A DNA stretch of 64,000 bases from Siphonodentalium dalli (lineage: Eukaryota; Mollusca; Scaphopoda; Gadilida; Siphonodentaliidae), in contig CP136069.1 of the NCBI GenBank assembly GCA_032622095.1, positions 44,432,194 through 44,496,193 on the forward strand, written 5' to 3'. The notes under the pieces are model-generated. The model was not told the origin of the DNA. It made no database searches and saw only the letters and a program-made list of their open reading frames with translations. Both the position numbers and the translations under genes were made by a program. This document shows, in pieces, positions 41,855 through 52,794 of the stretch (within the stretch, counting starts at the first letter, position 1; the number at the start of each line of letters is the position of its first letter).

Positions 41855-42355
41855 TATTATGAGGTAATAAACTAACATACAAAATATGAGTCCAATAGAA
41901 TAACACAAAATATCATCTGGAAAGCAAGAATTAGCAAAATTCTAAGTCGAAAAGGCCAACAACTACGAAAAAATCATCAAACCAAACCGATTCGATCTTG
42001 ACCTGTATTTTGGTATGACTGAGCCACATACCAAGTTTAGTTGTGATCAAATAATCCAAACTCAATTAGTTATCATCCGGAAACCAAAATGTTGAGGTAA
42101 AAAATGAAATTTCCAAGTTGAAAAAGACACGTAACTCTGGCAAAAATCACCGGGCCGAACTCAAATTCGAACTTGACCTGTAGTTTGATATGACTGAGCC
42201 ACATAGAAAGTTTAGTTGTGATCAATTAATCCAAACTCATTTTATCATCTGGAAACCAAAATGTTGATGGGCAGACATAGTGACTGACAGACAGACAAAC
42301 AGGACCGTGAGTCTGAATAGATAATCTGGACCGTTTTTCAAATGGGCGTATAAAA
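41855..42355 (+). repeat. Family H with three internal units
   Basis: ACATACxAAxTTTAGTTGTGA phrases and TCATCxGGAAACCAAAATGT recur in successive units. It ends GACTGACAGACAGACAAACA, then TTTTTCAAATGGGCGTATAA. Confidence 0.6.
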
Positions 42356-42366
42356 AGAAAAGCACA

Positions 42367-42588
42367 CAACAAGTTAATAGTGGATTATGCCTTGCTTGCA
42401 AACATGAACGCGGAGACTAAATTCATTTTATAATGAATTGTACTAAACTGCATGAGCTAAGAACCCGATATATACCCGAAATTATATGGAAATCTGGCTC
42501 AAATGAAGCTTTTTATGACCTTCTCACTGACACTACCGAGAATACAATGAAGAAATTTACTCTCAATTTACATCAGGAGGGGCTTAAA
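42367..42588 (+). pseudogene. LINE reverse-transcriptase ORF, 3' terminal remnant
   Basis: The frame reads TQVNSGLCLACKHERGD, stop (42418-42420), IHFIMNCTKLHELRTRYIPE, then a tail of about 40 residues. C-x2-C followed by H-x5-C (the H of an HF pair) and then an RxxYIP-like stretch is the pattern seen at the C-terminus of many non-LTR retrotransposon proteins. Everything upstream of the zinc-knuckle-like motif is missing, as expected for 5' truncation or insertion by Family H. Dead. Assignment is by pattern, not alignment. Confidence 0.45.
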
Positions 42589-42985
42589 GGTACTCAATGG
42601 ACCCCATATCATCAGATTCCATCAACAACAACATTTTTTTAAATGCCGCAGTTATCAGTCGATTAATTACCCAAAAATATAAAAAAAAACTATGGTATAA
42701 AATTGCCCAAAACCTGTTATTTATCAACATTTTGTTCAACGAAATTTTGTCGGTTTGTCAAATATCTGACACAAAAATCCACTTGATTTTAGAGTTATCC
42801 ATCTTCATCCGCAATTTGGTCCGAGACCATTTTCTCGTTGACTCTGTACTGGGCCACTAAATATTATCGGTGGTGAAAAATAATAGATTTCAAAAATTGA
42901 TATCTGATCACTCTGAGCTTTGATGGGTGGGTTCCTCGACTCGAATCAAATATTTTTTACCCCACGAATCCAAGAAATAGAAATT
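42584..42985 (-). mobile_element. Family N element, reverse orientation
   Basis: Starts TTAAAGGTACTCAATGG near 42584, then the CAACAACAACA run, ACATTTTGTTCAACGAAAT, CCACTTGATTTTAGAG and GGTTCCTCGACTCGAATC. The far terminus is lost. It sits directly on the LINE remnant. Confidence 0.6.
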
Positions 42986-43206
42986 AGCGAGCGTTAATTT
43001 GGATTATGCATCTTTAAAGATCAATGAAATTAAATAACACTGTTTTATTACAATATATACTTGAAGTTGAACTGACATTTCCTTGCATGTTTTATATGAT
43101 TCCGGCTATTAATATGTTCAATTTATATTTTGTTGCATTACTGTATAATTTAATTATGTGCACACATCCTTGTACATTATGTTATCAATCTCATGTTACA
43201 CATGTA

Positions 43207-43444
43207 CAGTAATGTCCTAAATAATCGACCCCTAAACCACAACAGAATTATGGGAAATTTTTCAACATTTAGTCAGAAATATGGCTTGTTGCCATTCATC
43301 GGAAAGCCCTCACCGAGAGCTTTTCGGAAAGCCCTCACCGAGAGCTTTCCGATGAATGGCAGCAAGCCATATTTCTGACTAAATGCTGAAAAATTTCCCA
43401 TAATTCTGCTGTGGTTAACGGGTCATATACTTCAGGCATTACTG
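43207..43444. mobile_element. Family A MITE, copy 13, with duplicated tip
   Basis: CAGTAATGTCC / GGCATTACTG, TA both sides. The loop segment CGGAAAGCCCTCACCGAGAG is present twice in tandem (about 43298-43341), making this the longest copy (238 bp). Confidence 0.85.
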
Positions 43445-44091
43445 TATGTGTCTGAGAATAAATCATTACAAGAACAAGAATCAAGCCTTTGATAGCTACA
43501 TGTAGACTACAGAATCTTGGCACTGAAAAACAGTGTTAATTTTAAGTAAGCTCAACCTTGTGTGAAACCACAGAAAGCCAGGAAAACGTTCATCAAATAT
43601 CTCATTAATTTGTCAGCAGTAAATGGGGAATGGTGGTAAAAAGAAAATGAAATTGCCTAATAGCAGGATTGAATGCATGCAAGCATAAAGGTCTGCATCT
43701 TGATAGGGTGATCAGAGGATGGTGTTTTATTGGCAATGAACCATGTAAATTTATGGGGTCACCAGCCTCCTGACACTGTGAAATTCCTATAGGATTTATT
43801 GTGTTGGATATCATTGTTGACTGTTGAATAATGAAATGTACCACCTGTGGTAAACTGAACAAGAACAGGCAATTTTTGTGGACTGGAACCAGGGGTTGAT
43901 TAGGGTGTCTTGTTAAAATAATATAAGAATATCCGATGATCAGAGAAAATTTCCTGTATTCTATAAGAAACCATCAAGAGTTCTTTCCTTCCATTCAAAT
44001 CAGCTGTTCAAATTGGTTAAAAAAAACTACAATCACATTAGGAGTTTATTCATCATGTCATCTCATCAGGGAAATTCTTCAATATGCCTTG
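43445..44091. other. No feature recognised
   Basis: About 650 bp; open frames under 86 codons with no domain. Confidence 0.35.
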
Positions 44092-44291
44092 TCACTGAGT
44101 CACGGCCATATTGGATCCATCCAGACCTGTTCTGTTTTTTTAGTGCTACAGGTCAAAGTTCTGGTGTAGCATTCCATATATGGAATTCATGAATATTCAA
44201 AAACTCCATACATGGAATGCTACTCCTGAACCTGTAGCACTAAAAAATCAGAATTGGGCTGGATGGATCCAATATTGCTGTGACTCAGTGA
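44092..44291. mobile_element. Family F palindromic MITE, best copy
   Basis: TCACTGAGTCACGGCC and GGATCCATCCAG in the left arm, mirrored by CTGGATGGATCC and GTGACTCAGTGA. Centre ATTCATGAATATTC. 200 bp. Other copies or halves lie at 23535, 55590 and 58742. Target duplication not resolved. Confidence 0.7.
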
Positions 44292-44617
44292 CCAGGTGTA
44301 TATTCAAATGGAGCTTCCATAATTTGAAAATCTCGCTTGTGAGACTTTCAATCGAGGGTTCGATCAAGAGTGTCTTCCATCATGAAAAACTGTTTACTCC
44401 ACCAGTGACTCCACCCACATTGTGGTGATCAACTCAATGCTATATTACTTATATGGCACATTACTTATAACAACTTAGCTTGCCCTTCATGACCATATGA
44501 GCTTTAACTGAATTTGAACCAATTTCCAACAGCTTTTTATGCCTGAATATACACAAAAATAGCACGAGATGATAAAGAAAGTTATGTATCCCAGAGACAT
44601 ACTTAAACGGTTTCATT

Positions 44618-44710
44618 AATGAATGGCAACAAGCCATATTTCCGACTAAATCCTGAAAAGTTACCATAATTCTGATGTGGTTAAGGAGTCAATTATTTAG
44701 GGCATTGCTG
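44618..44710. mobile_element. Family A, copy 14, right arm only
   Basis: AATGAATGGCAACAAGCC to GGGCATTGCTG. No left arm. The junction with unrelated sequence is at the hairpin tip, the same breakpoint class as copy 3. Confidence 0.7.
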
Positions 44711-44750
44711 TATCTCTACATTTACAAAGTGAACTACTCATAAGCGAGTA

Positions 44751-44943
44751 CAAGTCTGACATTTACAGAAAGAGGCACCCAGAGGGTGAATTTAGTGAAG
44801 GGAAAAAGTAACTAAAAACAATGTTAATTTGAGGCAATAGATACTTTCCAGAAGATGAGGCCTAAGCCCGCTGTGCGCGAAAGCGTCACTAAATTCACCC
44901 TCTGGGGACCTCAATCTGCAAATGTCAGACATACTGAGGCCTG
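44751..44943 (+). mobile_element. D family, internally deleted copy
   Basis: CAAGTCTGACATTTACAG start, ACTGAGGCCTG end. Flanks AGCGAGTA and AGTGAGTA (44743-44750; 44944-44951), a 7-of-8 duplication. 193 bp; the left hairpin lost its second arm and most of the core is gone. Confidence 0.7.
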
Positions 44944-45300
44944 AGTGAGTATCAAGTAGACACAGGGTTAAAACTGAGTGCAATTGCAATATGAAATACA
45001 CCCTAATAAACTCTGCCTCTAGCTCCTCCAACTAATTTATGGCCCACAGCCCACACCTCACCCTATTAGGTTTCAAAATTTAATGTTAAAACTATTTGAA
45101 ATTTTGCAGGTGAGGGTCCTCACATGAACATCCGAGCAATAAAAACTGTCTCATACCTGGGTGGTGAAGTGTCTGCTGTCATTTTAACGATGGATTCCCA
45201 ACTCTCAAGTGAAGAGGATTGAAGGGAAAGCAGATAGTACAGGTTTATTGTACAGTACTTGGAATAGGGGCCTGATATGTTAATAGCTTGCCCTGATGTT

Positions 45301-45423
45301 TTAACCCTTTGAGTGCCAGGTCGATTTTTGTATCAACCCATATACCCTGTGCCAATGCATTCTCTTATATATGCGAGTCGACCATAGGTCGGCTCGCATA
45401 TATAAGAGAATGCATTGGCCTAA

Positions 45424-45458
<35 letters not shown>

Positions 45459-45546
45459 TTTTAATAATTTATTCTTATATTCTTTAACAGACTTATTTTG
45501 TAGGTTTAGGGCCGATGAGATCGGCCCCTGACACTCAAAGGGTTAA
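45301..45546 (+). mobile_element. P1-type TTAA MITE
   Basis: TTAA at 45301-45304 and 45543-45546; CCCTTTGAGTGCCAGG / CTGACACTCAAAGGG. Nearly identical to the 6440 copy. It contains a T run of about 28 (45427-45454), longer than the equivalent run at 6440. Confidence 0.85.
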
Positions 45547-45673
45547 GGTCCTCTAGGTGCAATTCAGACTAGACATGCATATTTGGCTTTTATTATTCAA
45601 CCTGATAACAGCAGATCTTTTAATATCCCAAGAGTTAATCTCAATTATAATTGTAACACCTAGAAACTGTGTC

Positions 45674-45688
45674 GGGGGGGGGGGGGGG
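45674..45688. repeat. Poly-G run of 15
   Basis: Fifteen consecutive G residues next to TGGGAAG. Confidence 0.9.
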
Positions 45689-45760
45689 TGGGAAGTGCAA
45701 CCTGACCTGAAATAAATCACCCCCACCATGCACCTCCCCCTCTCTGCCAAAAGTTTCAAT

Positions 45761-46159
45761 CAAGCCTGCAAATAGTGTGTATCATTTGCTAGTTTCACCA
45801 AATTCACCATCTGGAGACCTCATTCTGCTTAGGCCTCATCTTCTGGGAATTATCTATAGTCTCAAAATAACATTGTTGTCAGTTACTTTTTCCCTTCTGT
45901 TCAGTTTCTATATCCCTTAATTTACAATTTCCAGAAGATAAAATGCATAATTGAGGCGACAAATGGATGAACATCACCAACTTCCAACTGGGGAACTTCA
46001 ATCTGATCCTAGGTCTCCCATAGCAGTTGAGGCCTAAGCAGAATGAGGTCCCCAGATGGTAAATTTGGTGATGCTAACCCACTGTTTGGGGTGGTGTGAC
46101 TAAATCCACCCACTGGGGACCTCAGTCTGCAAATGACAGACACATTATTTGCAGCCTAG
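45761..46159 (-). mobile_element. D family, copy with perfect 8-bp duplication
   Basis: GTTTCAAT on both sides (45753-45760 and 46160-46167). The left hairpin is reduced to one arm. The core is in reverse orientation (GCATAATTGAGGCGAC), with the right hairpin at about 46036-46127. Confidence 0.75.
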
Positions 46160-46322
46160 GTTTCAATAGTTGGAAATTTCAAGCCTCACACACAGTTGGA
46201 TATTTCCGACCAAATGTAGGTTGAAATTGTTCTTATAATTTGAGTTTCTAACAAGTATTGATTTCCCAACCATCATTGATTTCCCGATCAGAATTGATTT
46301 CCCAACCAGTATTGGTGTGAAG

Positions 46323-48066
46323 CAAGCCTGAGTTTAGTGCACCTGTTATTTGCAGAATGAGGTCCCCAGAGGGTGAATTTGGCGACGTTATCCCACATAG
46401 CGGGCTAGCATCACCAAATTCACCCTCTGGGAACCTCATTCTACATGGCCTCATATGCTATGGGGGACATAAACTCAGATTAAAGTTTCCAAATGGTGAA
46501 TATTGTGATGTACACCCATTGGGAACCTTCATTATGCAATTTGTCGTCTGCCAATTTGGGGATATAGAGAAACTAAACTAAAAAAGAAATAGAATAGTTT
46601 CTATAGAAATTTGATAAGGCCAAAAAAAAAAGATTTATGTTTCCGATAACGGAGTGAAAAAATTAAGGTAGGTAGGTAGGGAATTTTTTTGTTTGTTTTT
46701 TATTTTGATATTTTTTATCCAGCTGCAGAAATATTGAATTACCTCGACCGAAGTGACATAAAATGCCAACTTGTGTTGTGGGGAAAGTATTACTTGATAA
46801 ACACAGTGGAAATAGACATTAAGATTGATGAAAGATCAAACTTACTTCATGCTTAAGTATGTTATTTATTATTCACATACCACATTTTCATAAATTTGGC
46901 TATAAACTTGGTACGCAATTGATGTCACTAACTTTTATAAGAATTTTACCTATAATACCGCCATTATACCTTACTTGTATTGTGACGACAACATCACATT
47001 GTCTGGAGGTAGCCAGTACACCCAACCAAGCATGCCTGGTTTTTGGAAACAGTAGCTGTACCCCTAACATATGTGGTGATAACCTCTATACATGTATATA
47101 TACAGATACACACACCATGTCTGTTGATAGTGCTCCTATCGGTACTCTCGGGCTCCAAATAAAAGTGCAGGCCCAAATAATAGTGCAGGGGAAAAATTCC
47201 ATTGAAAGTTAATAATAGCACAGTGGAAACTCTGAGCAAAACATCAACTATAGTTAAAAAAATTATAGTACATGTAGATAAAGCATAGGAATCAACATAG
47301 TATGTGTCATGTAGTGTTTTATTCAATATTTAAATGTTCACATGTATGCCATATATTTGAATATGTACATGCATAAAGTTATAAGCTCATCAATTTGGTA
47401 TCAGAATAATATAGAAATCTTGAGTTTGTGCCGATTTCAATTTTCATAGCCTCAAAATTAATAAACTTGCAGACTCAAATAAGCACTGTGCAGGGAGGAA
47501 ATTTCCCAAGAAAATAATAAATGTGCGTGCATGTTTATTTGGAACCCATGAGTATGTTCCATAAGTCCCAAGCAAGGCATACAGGTAAAGCAGGCATGAG
47601 ATCCACTCTCATGAAATTAAAATTGAAAAATTAATGCCCATCAATCAACAACCCATCACACACCTGGGGCTTTTGAGACAGCTGTCACTGCATGGTCACT
47701 TTTCACAGGCATATGTTAGAAACCATGTGTTTTGCACACTAATGTTCATCAATATTTATGAGCATTAGTGGTAAAAACAGTGAAAAAAAAACTTTTTTTT
47801 TTTTTTTTTTAGAAACTTTTTACTTTTTCTCAAAATATCAGTAAAAAGATTAGGGTCGGCAGGTTATTTTTAGGGTCGGTTGATGTACGGAAACATAGTA
47901 TCTGTTTTTTTTGGCCTAATAAAGAAACTTTCCAGAGAAGATGATGTCTAATCAGAATGAGGTCCCCAGAGGGTAAATCTGGTGATCCTAGCCCGCTATG
48001 CAGGTAGCATCACTAAATTCACCCTCTGGGGACCTCATTCTGAAAATGACAGGCACACTAAACTTG
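46323..48066 (+). mobile_element. D family, full copy with nested Harbinger-like element
   Basis: CAAGCCTGAGTTTAGTG start, CACTAAACTTG end. The flanking direct repeat GTATTGGTGTGAAG is 14 bp (46309-46322; 48067-48080), longer than the usual 8. With 46618-47916 removed it is about 440 bp with both hairpins. Confidence 0.7.
46618..47916. mobile_element. Harbinger-like element, 1299 bp, non-autonomous
   Basis: Ends GGCCAAAAAAAAAAGATT and, reversed, GGCCAAAAAAAACAGAT, both continuing TATGTTTCCG. TAA at 46615-46617 and 47917-47919; removing one restores the D core GATAATAAAG. The interior has no transposase; the frames 46859-47212 and 46994-47326 overlap on opposite strands and carry no domain I can name. 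Features fit PIF/Harbinger. Confidence 0.75.
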
Positions 48067-48338
48067 GTATTGGTGTGAAGTGCGTCATTTTTAGACTAAA
48101 ATTCAAATATTTTCCAACTTTCTGTCAAAGTGTTGGACTAAAGTGACCATCAGATGGAAAATTTCCAACCTTAGGGGGTGTCACTTGTTAAATTTCTAAC
48201 AGTTAGAAAGCTGAGATACCAGTTGGAATTTCCCAACAAAAGGGGAAAACTTGGAATTTCCAGAAATTTGGTCCGGTTTAAAAACAGGGGTCCATGCAGT
48301 TGCAAATTTCAATTTGGGACACCCATCAACCTCATATC

Positions 48339-48760
48339 CAAGCCTGATAATAAGGTGCCAGTCATTTGCAGACCGGTAGCGGGCTAGCATCGCTAAATTC
48401 ACCCTCTGGGGACCTCATTCTGTTTAGACCTCATCTTCTCTGGCAAGTTTCTTTATAATAAAATTTCTATAGAAATTTCTTTACATAGATTCTATTTCTT
48501 TTTTAGTTTAGTTTCCCAAATTGGCAGACGACACATTGCATAATCGAGGTTCCCAATGGGTGCACATCACAAATTCTCAATATTCACAATTTGACAACTT
48601 CAATCTGAGTCTATGTCTCCCATAGCAGATGAGGCCATGCAGAATTAGGTCATCAGAGGGTGAATTTAGTGATGCTAGCCCACTGTGTGGAATAGCATCA
48701 CAAAATTCACCATTTGTGGACCTGATTCTGCAAACGACAGACACACTAAACTCAGACAAC
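48339..48760 (-). mobile_element. D family, reverse copy
   Basis: CAAGCCTGATAATAAGGTGC start; core in reverse (ACACATTGCATAATCGAGGT); right hairpin at about 48640-48730. Flanks CTCATATC and CCCCTATC match 6 of 8. It lies in the end of Family K. Confidence 0.6.
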
Positions 48761-48841
48761 CCCCTATCAAGAGACCATCTAGCCACATCCCTGTCTTTAG
48801 TGGTCTCTATATTTAGGAGTGAAAATGCAAGCAATGTTATT

Positions 48842-49241
48842 TTAACCCTTTACCCAACAGAAGGGCCCTGTGCCAATGCATTCTCTTATATATGCGAGTC
48901 GACCATAGGTCGCCTCGCATATATAAGAGAATGCATTGGCTTAACACATTAAAAATTATAAAATTGTTAAAGATTGTAAGAAAAAATGGTAAAAAGTGTT
49001 GAAATTGTTTTTTTTTTAGGCCAATGCATTCTCTTATATATGCGAGGCGACCTATGGTCGACTCGCATATATAAGAGAATGCATTGGCACAGGGCATAAC
49101 TATAACCATCACAATGTGGTCAATGAGCCGGTTCCAATGATATCCATATTTGTATGGTTTTATTGAGACAGACCCAAGATAATTTAGGCTGTTGCAGCTT
49201 TATTTGGCCGGTTTTGGCCGGTTTGTTGGGTAAAGGGTTAA
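48842..49241 (-). mobile_element. P2-type TTAA MITE
   Basis: TTAA at 48842-48845 and 49238-49241; CCCTTTACCCAACAG / TTGTTGGGTAAAGGG. Two inverted shared hairpins, then ATATCCATATTTGTATGG and GCTTTATTTGGCC. Confidence 0.85.
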
Positions 49242-50028
49242 GACAAGAGATTACCACACAAATGACATGTCTGCGATTGTGACTTTTGATATGTCTGATG
49301 AAAAAAAACACATTTGTGCTCAAAATGATCAATCACCATTAGTACCGTGTGCCAAATAACATTAATAAACCCCGCAGATACTATTACCGAGGACACGGAA
49401 GTGACTCATTTAAATTAGAATGGGCTCATTCTTCAAAAAATGTCTCGTCCCAAGCATGCCGATTCATCACGACACCAAACCCCCTGGTCAAGTCTGCCAG
49501 ACACAAAGAAACAAGCACGATAACGAATCACGAGGAGCCGGGTTCATTGATGAATGAGTCTGGATGTTTTTTCGCAGTTTCGTTTCCCATCGGGACACAT
49601 TTTTGTAACTTGAATCTTCAATGTTAATTAATGACAATCGCTCTGATAGCTCACGACATGTGACTTCTGGTTTGCATGGAGTTTCCCATATTTCCAGTTT
49701 ATTGCATAAAATGACAGTGCCAATTGCAGCATTTTTTGCAAGCAGGACAAATTTTTAGTCCATGAGTCAATGCTCCTCAATTGAAAATTTTCTAAAATTA
49801 TATTTTTCGGGTATATGTATGTTATGTCTTCACACTAATCAATGCACCTCTCAAGAATTGAGGCAGGGCATTGGTTTCCTTGTTCTAAGAGGAAGGAAGA
49901 CATGTTTTTCCACCATAACAAAAATGCCATGATAATAAACCAATGAATATACAAATTAGAGATGTATTCATGGTCACGGTTCCTGGCAAATTAAATTTTT
50001 TTTATATATATGCAGCAAGATAAATGTA
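49242..50028. other. No feature recognised; one 92-codon frame
   Basis: The frame 49349-49627 (+) is Ser/Thr/Asn-rich with no domain. Otherwise A+T-rich. Confidence 0.35.
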
Positions 50029-50223
50029 CAGTAATGCCATAAATAATCGACTCCTTAACCACAGCAGAATTATTGCTTGTTACCATTCATCGGAAAGCTC
50101 TCACTGAGAGGAAGACATGAGAGCTTTCCGGTGAATGGCAACAAACCATATTTCCGACTAAATCCTGAAAAGTTACTCATAATTCTGGTATGGTTAAGGA
50201 GTCCAATATTTAGAGCATTACTG
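50029..50223. mobile_element. Family A MITE, copy 15, left arm deleted
   Basis: CAGTAATGCC start; left arm lacks the GGGTAACTTTTCAGG part; right arm complete; GAGCATTACTG end, TA both sides. A 10-bp insertion (GGAAGACATG) lies at the tip. Confidence 0.8.
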
Positions 50224-51057
50224 TAGTTTCTTCAAGGTGGAATAACAATTTTACAGTTAACACATGATTTTTTTTAAACCCTAGAACGGTAGTAGAACGT
50301 AAAATCAAAAGTGAAATAAGGTTTGTGACAATTATTTTCGCATGTTGCTGAGGACTACAAGTTCAGAGAATTTTTTCCATCTGAATTTTCGTGTAATCTA
50401 ATGAAATTAGTTGCACAAAAATTGACCCTGAAATGTAGGAATAAAATCTCTGACAAAATTAATTACATTACAAACGAGTTCGAAAATGGCAATACTGCCA
50501 CATAATTTTTTTTACTTGGCAGTGCAACAATTGCCCTTCTAAAAGCTGGACCGTTCCACAGAAACACTAATGACATCAATCAAAGGGAGATTACCCTGAA
50601 GCAACAACAACCAACTTTCAACAGAAAAATAACTCCCTAGAATTAAACTCCTGCAAAGAAGCTATTTTAGGACCAACGTTTACCCACACTCAGACATCAG
50701 TTTATTCAGGTGTGATGCACTATGGGTAGAAGTGGAAAGTATAAAGATCAGAATAAACATATCACGCTCAAATGGTCCAGAAGTTTGGATTCCAAGTGCC
50801 AAGACACTAACAATGGATAAAACAAACTCATCATGTGTAATGAGGAAGCACTTAAGACTGACAATCTAATGGCTTAAAGAGTGCTAGGAATTTCACCTGT
50901 CATATACAGGAAACCTACAGTAGGCTTGATCTGTATATTTCACCTGTGTCTTATTGACAAAGCAACTAGGAACCATTATCTGGTTTATTAAGATTTGTGG
51001 TCTCAGCCACTAGGTCATATCATAAGCTAGAGTGCCACCCCCTCCCTCTAATTGGTA
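50224..51057. other. No feature recognised
   Basis: About 830 bp without coding or repeat signal. Confidence 0.35.
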
Positions 51058-51168
51058 CAGTAATGGCTTAAATCCTTAACCACAGCATAATTATGGGTAA
51101 CTTTTCAGGATTAAGTCGGAAATATGGCTTGTTGCCATTCAACGGAAAGCTATTTAGGGAATTAATGT
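51058..51168. mobile_element. Family A, copy 16, left arm with stub of right end
   Basis: CAGTAATGGC through GTTGCCATTCAACGGAAAGC, then directly TATTTAGGGAATTAATG. Almost the whole right arm is missing but the outer end remains. Confidence 0.75.
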
Positions 51169-51934
51169 ATGCTGTATTTCATGCCTGTAAACTGGTATTC
51201 CATTCTCCAAGGCAAGTTTTAACCGGTACACTGTATTCCACCTGTTTACATTAAGTGGTACGCCAAATCCACTTTTTGACCATTAACACCACCAACTAAT
51301 GTGTTTTATTATAATCTACTAGACTATGTACTATTCAGAGTCTGCCCAAATACGAAATTGACAAGAGGACTCTTATGGTACCTCATGATTCCTTTTAATA
51401 TGCAAAACTATGCGGTAGAATCAGCAGCAACTGCAAATCATACATGGGGTGGGCATGGTGTTAAAAATACAACTTTTTTGATAATGTTCTTCGAAGATTT
51501 CAATAAGGTGACACTAAAACTATGGCTAAAACAAACATATCACAGGCAATAAGGAAGCACTTATCATTATGTCCATAGCCGTAAGTGCAAAGGGGATGGG
51601 AGGGCTGCAGTCTCTTCCCCCCCCCCCCCAATCCGGGCAATTTTCGGGCAAAATGGGAGGTATTTTCAGTCAAATTCGGACAATTTTCACCCCCCCCCCC
51701 CACGAAGGTGGCAGGTTAGAAGGATTTATGGGTTTTAGAACCCCTCATTTTGGTGGAGTTATTGCTATTTTTTTTTTACATAGAAATGTTTTATGTTTTT
51801 TATTTTAGAGTTATAGACCCTTTCACGACACATTGAAGATGTCCAACATATTTAGTGAATATGCACTTTGTATCATATTGGTGTAATCAATTTCTCCTAC
51901 AGTTTGTGGTATATCCAACTTAACTCAATATCGC
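51169..51934. other. No gene; two poly-C runs
   Basis: Poly-C of 13 at 51617-51629 and of 12 at 51690-51701, about 60 bp apart, in sequence otherwise lacking recognised features. Confidence 0.45.
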
Positions 51935-52262
51935 AGATGCGCAGATTCCCTTGCTGGCTGTTGATATCTGTGTAAAGTTTTTTAAGAATTGACTGGAATA
52001 TGAAGGAAGACAGGCTCTGAAAAAAGATGCGTCCCGGGATGTACAATTCTATATCGAAAAAGGGCAATAACTCCACCAATGACTCCGCCTGAACTCAAAA
52101 TAGCAGGTGGTGTGCATGTTCCCATGCTTGTTGACATCTGTGCCAAGTTTTAGAAAAATTGACCAGAAAATGACTGCATACATGCAGGCTCGGGCAAAGT
52201 TCCAGATGGACAGACGCACACACGGACGGACGAGTGTCATTACTATAGGCTTCTGACGGGAA
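51935..52262 (+). repeat. Family H-like repeat
   Basis: Two units (TGTTGATATCTGTGTAAAGT; TGTTGACATCTGTGCCAAGT) each followed by an AATTGACxxGAAxATG phrase. They end AGATGGACAGACGCACACAC and GGACGGACGAG. Confidence 0.45.
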
Positions 52263-52507
52263 TGTAAGGGGACAAAAATAAGAACAAAGTCAATCCAATT
52301 TTACATGTACTTGTTGGTGGGTTTTTTGAGACTTTAAGTTAGAATTTTAATAATTTTTCATAAACCTATACATCAAAGGCCTTGAATTCCTTTTAAATAA
52401 GTCTGACAATCTAATGTCTTAAAGAAATAGTAATTTCTCCTGTAATGTGTTATGTTCACTGGTGCGCTATTGGGAAATAATTTGGAAACAAGGTTTGGTT
52501 TATTATT

Positions 52508-52752
52508 ATAAACCCTTGCATGACTGGATCTTCTTGAAATTTTTCAAAAACCATCTGCCAATGCATTTTCTTATATATGAAGCTTGCATATAAAATAGAA
52601 TACATTTGCATAACAATATTTACCTTGACGTTCTAAGCCAGTGCTTTCTCTTATATATGCGAGGCTCCCTATAAGAGACTTGCATTATATAAGAGAATGC
52701 AATAACAGAATCTTTAATGCTGTACCAGCATGGCTCCAGTCATGAAAGGTGA
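52508..52752 (+). mobile_element. P3-type element with decayed ends
   Basis: Left TATAAACCCTTGCATGACTG, right CTCCAGTCATGAAAGGTGA. Hairpins strongly shortened. TTAA sites mutated on both sides; an old copy. Confidence 0.6.
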
Positions 52753-52794
52753 GGTGACCAATTTCTCCACCCTCCCAGAAATCTCAGTTCCAGC

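Larger units (their letters stand above)
46160..48338 (+). repeat. Family K repeat, split by a D element
   Basis: Left piece 46160-46322 (AGTTGGAAATTTCAAGCC, TTGATTTCCCAACCA twice), right piece 48067-48338 (GACTAAAGTGACCATCAGAT, CCAACCTTAGGGGGTGTC, GGAATTTCCCAAC). Phrases around GTTGGAAATTTCCAAC also occur at 25.6-26.0, 56.2-56.6 and 57.96-58.25 kb. Confidence 0.45.

Noticed and set aside
46859-47326. Overlapping 117- and 110-codon frames inside the Harbinger-like element
   Set aside because: Considered as transposase or Myb-like remnants, but neither shows a DDE-type or helix-turn-helix pattern that I can see, and they overlap on opposite strands.
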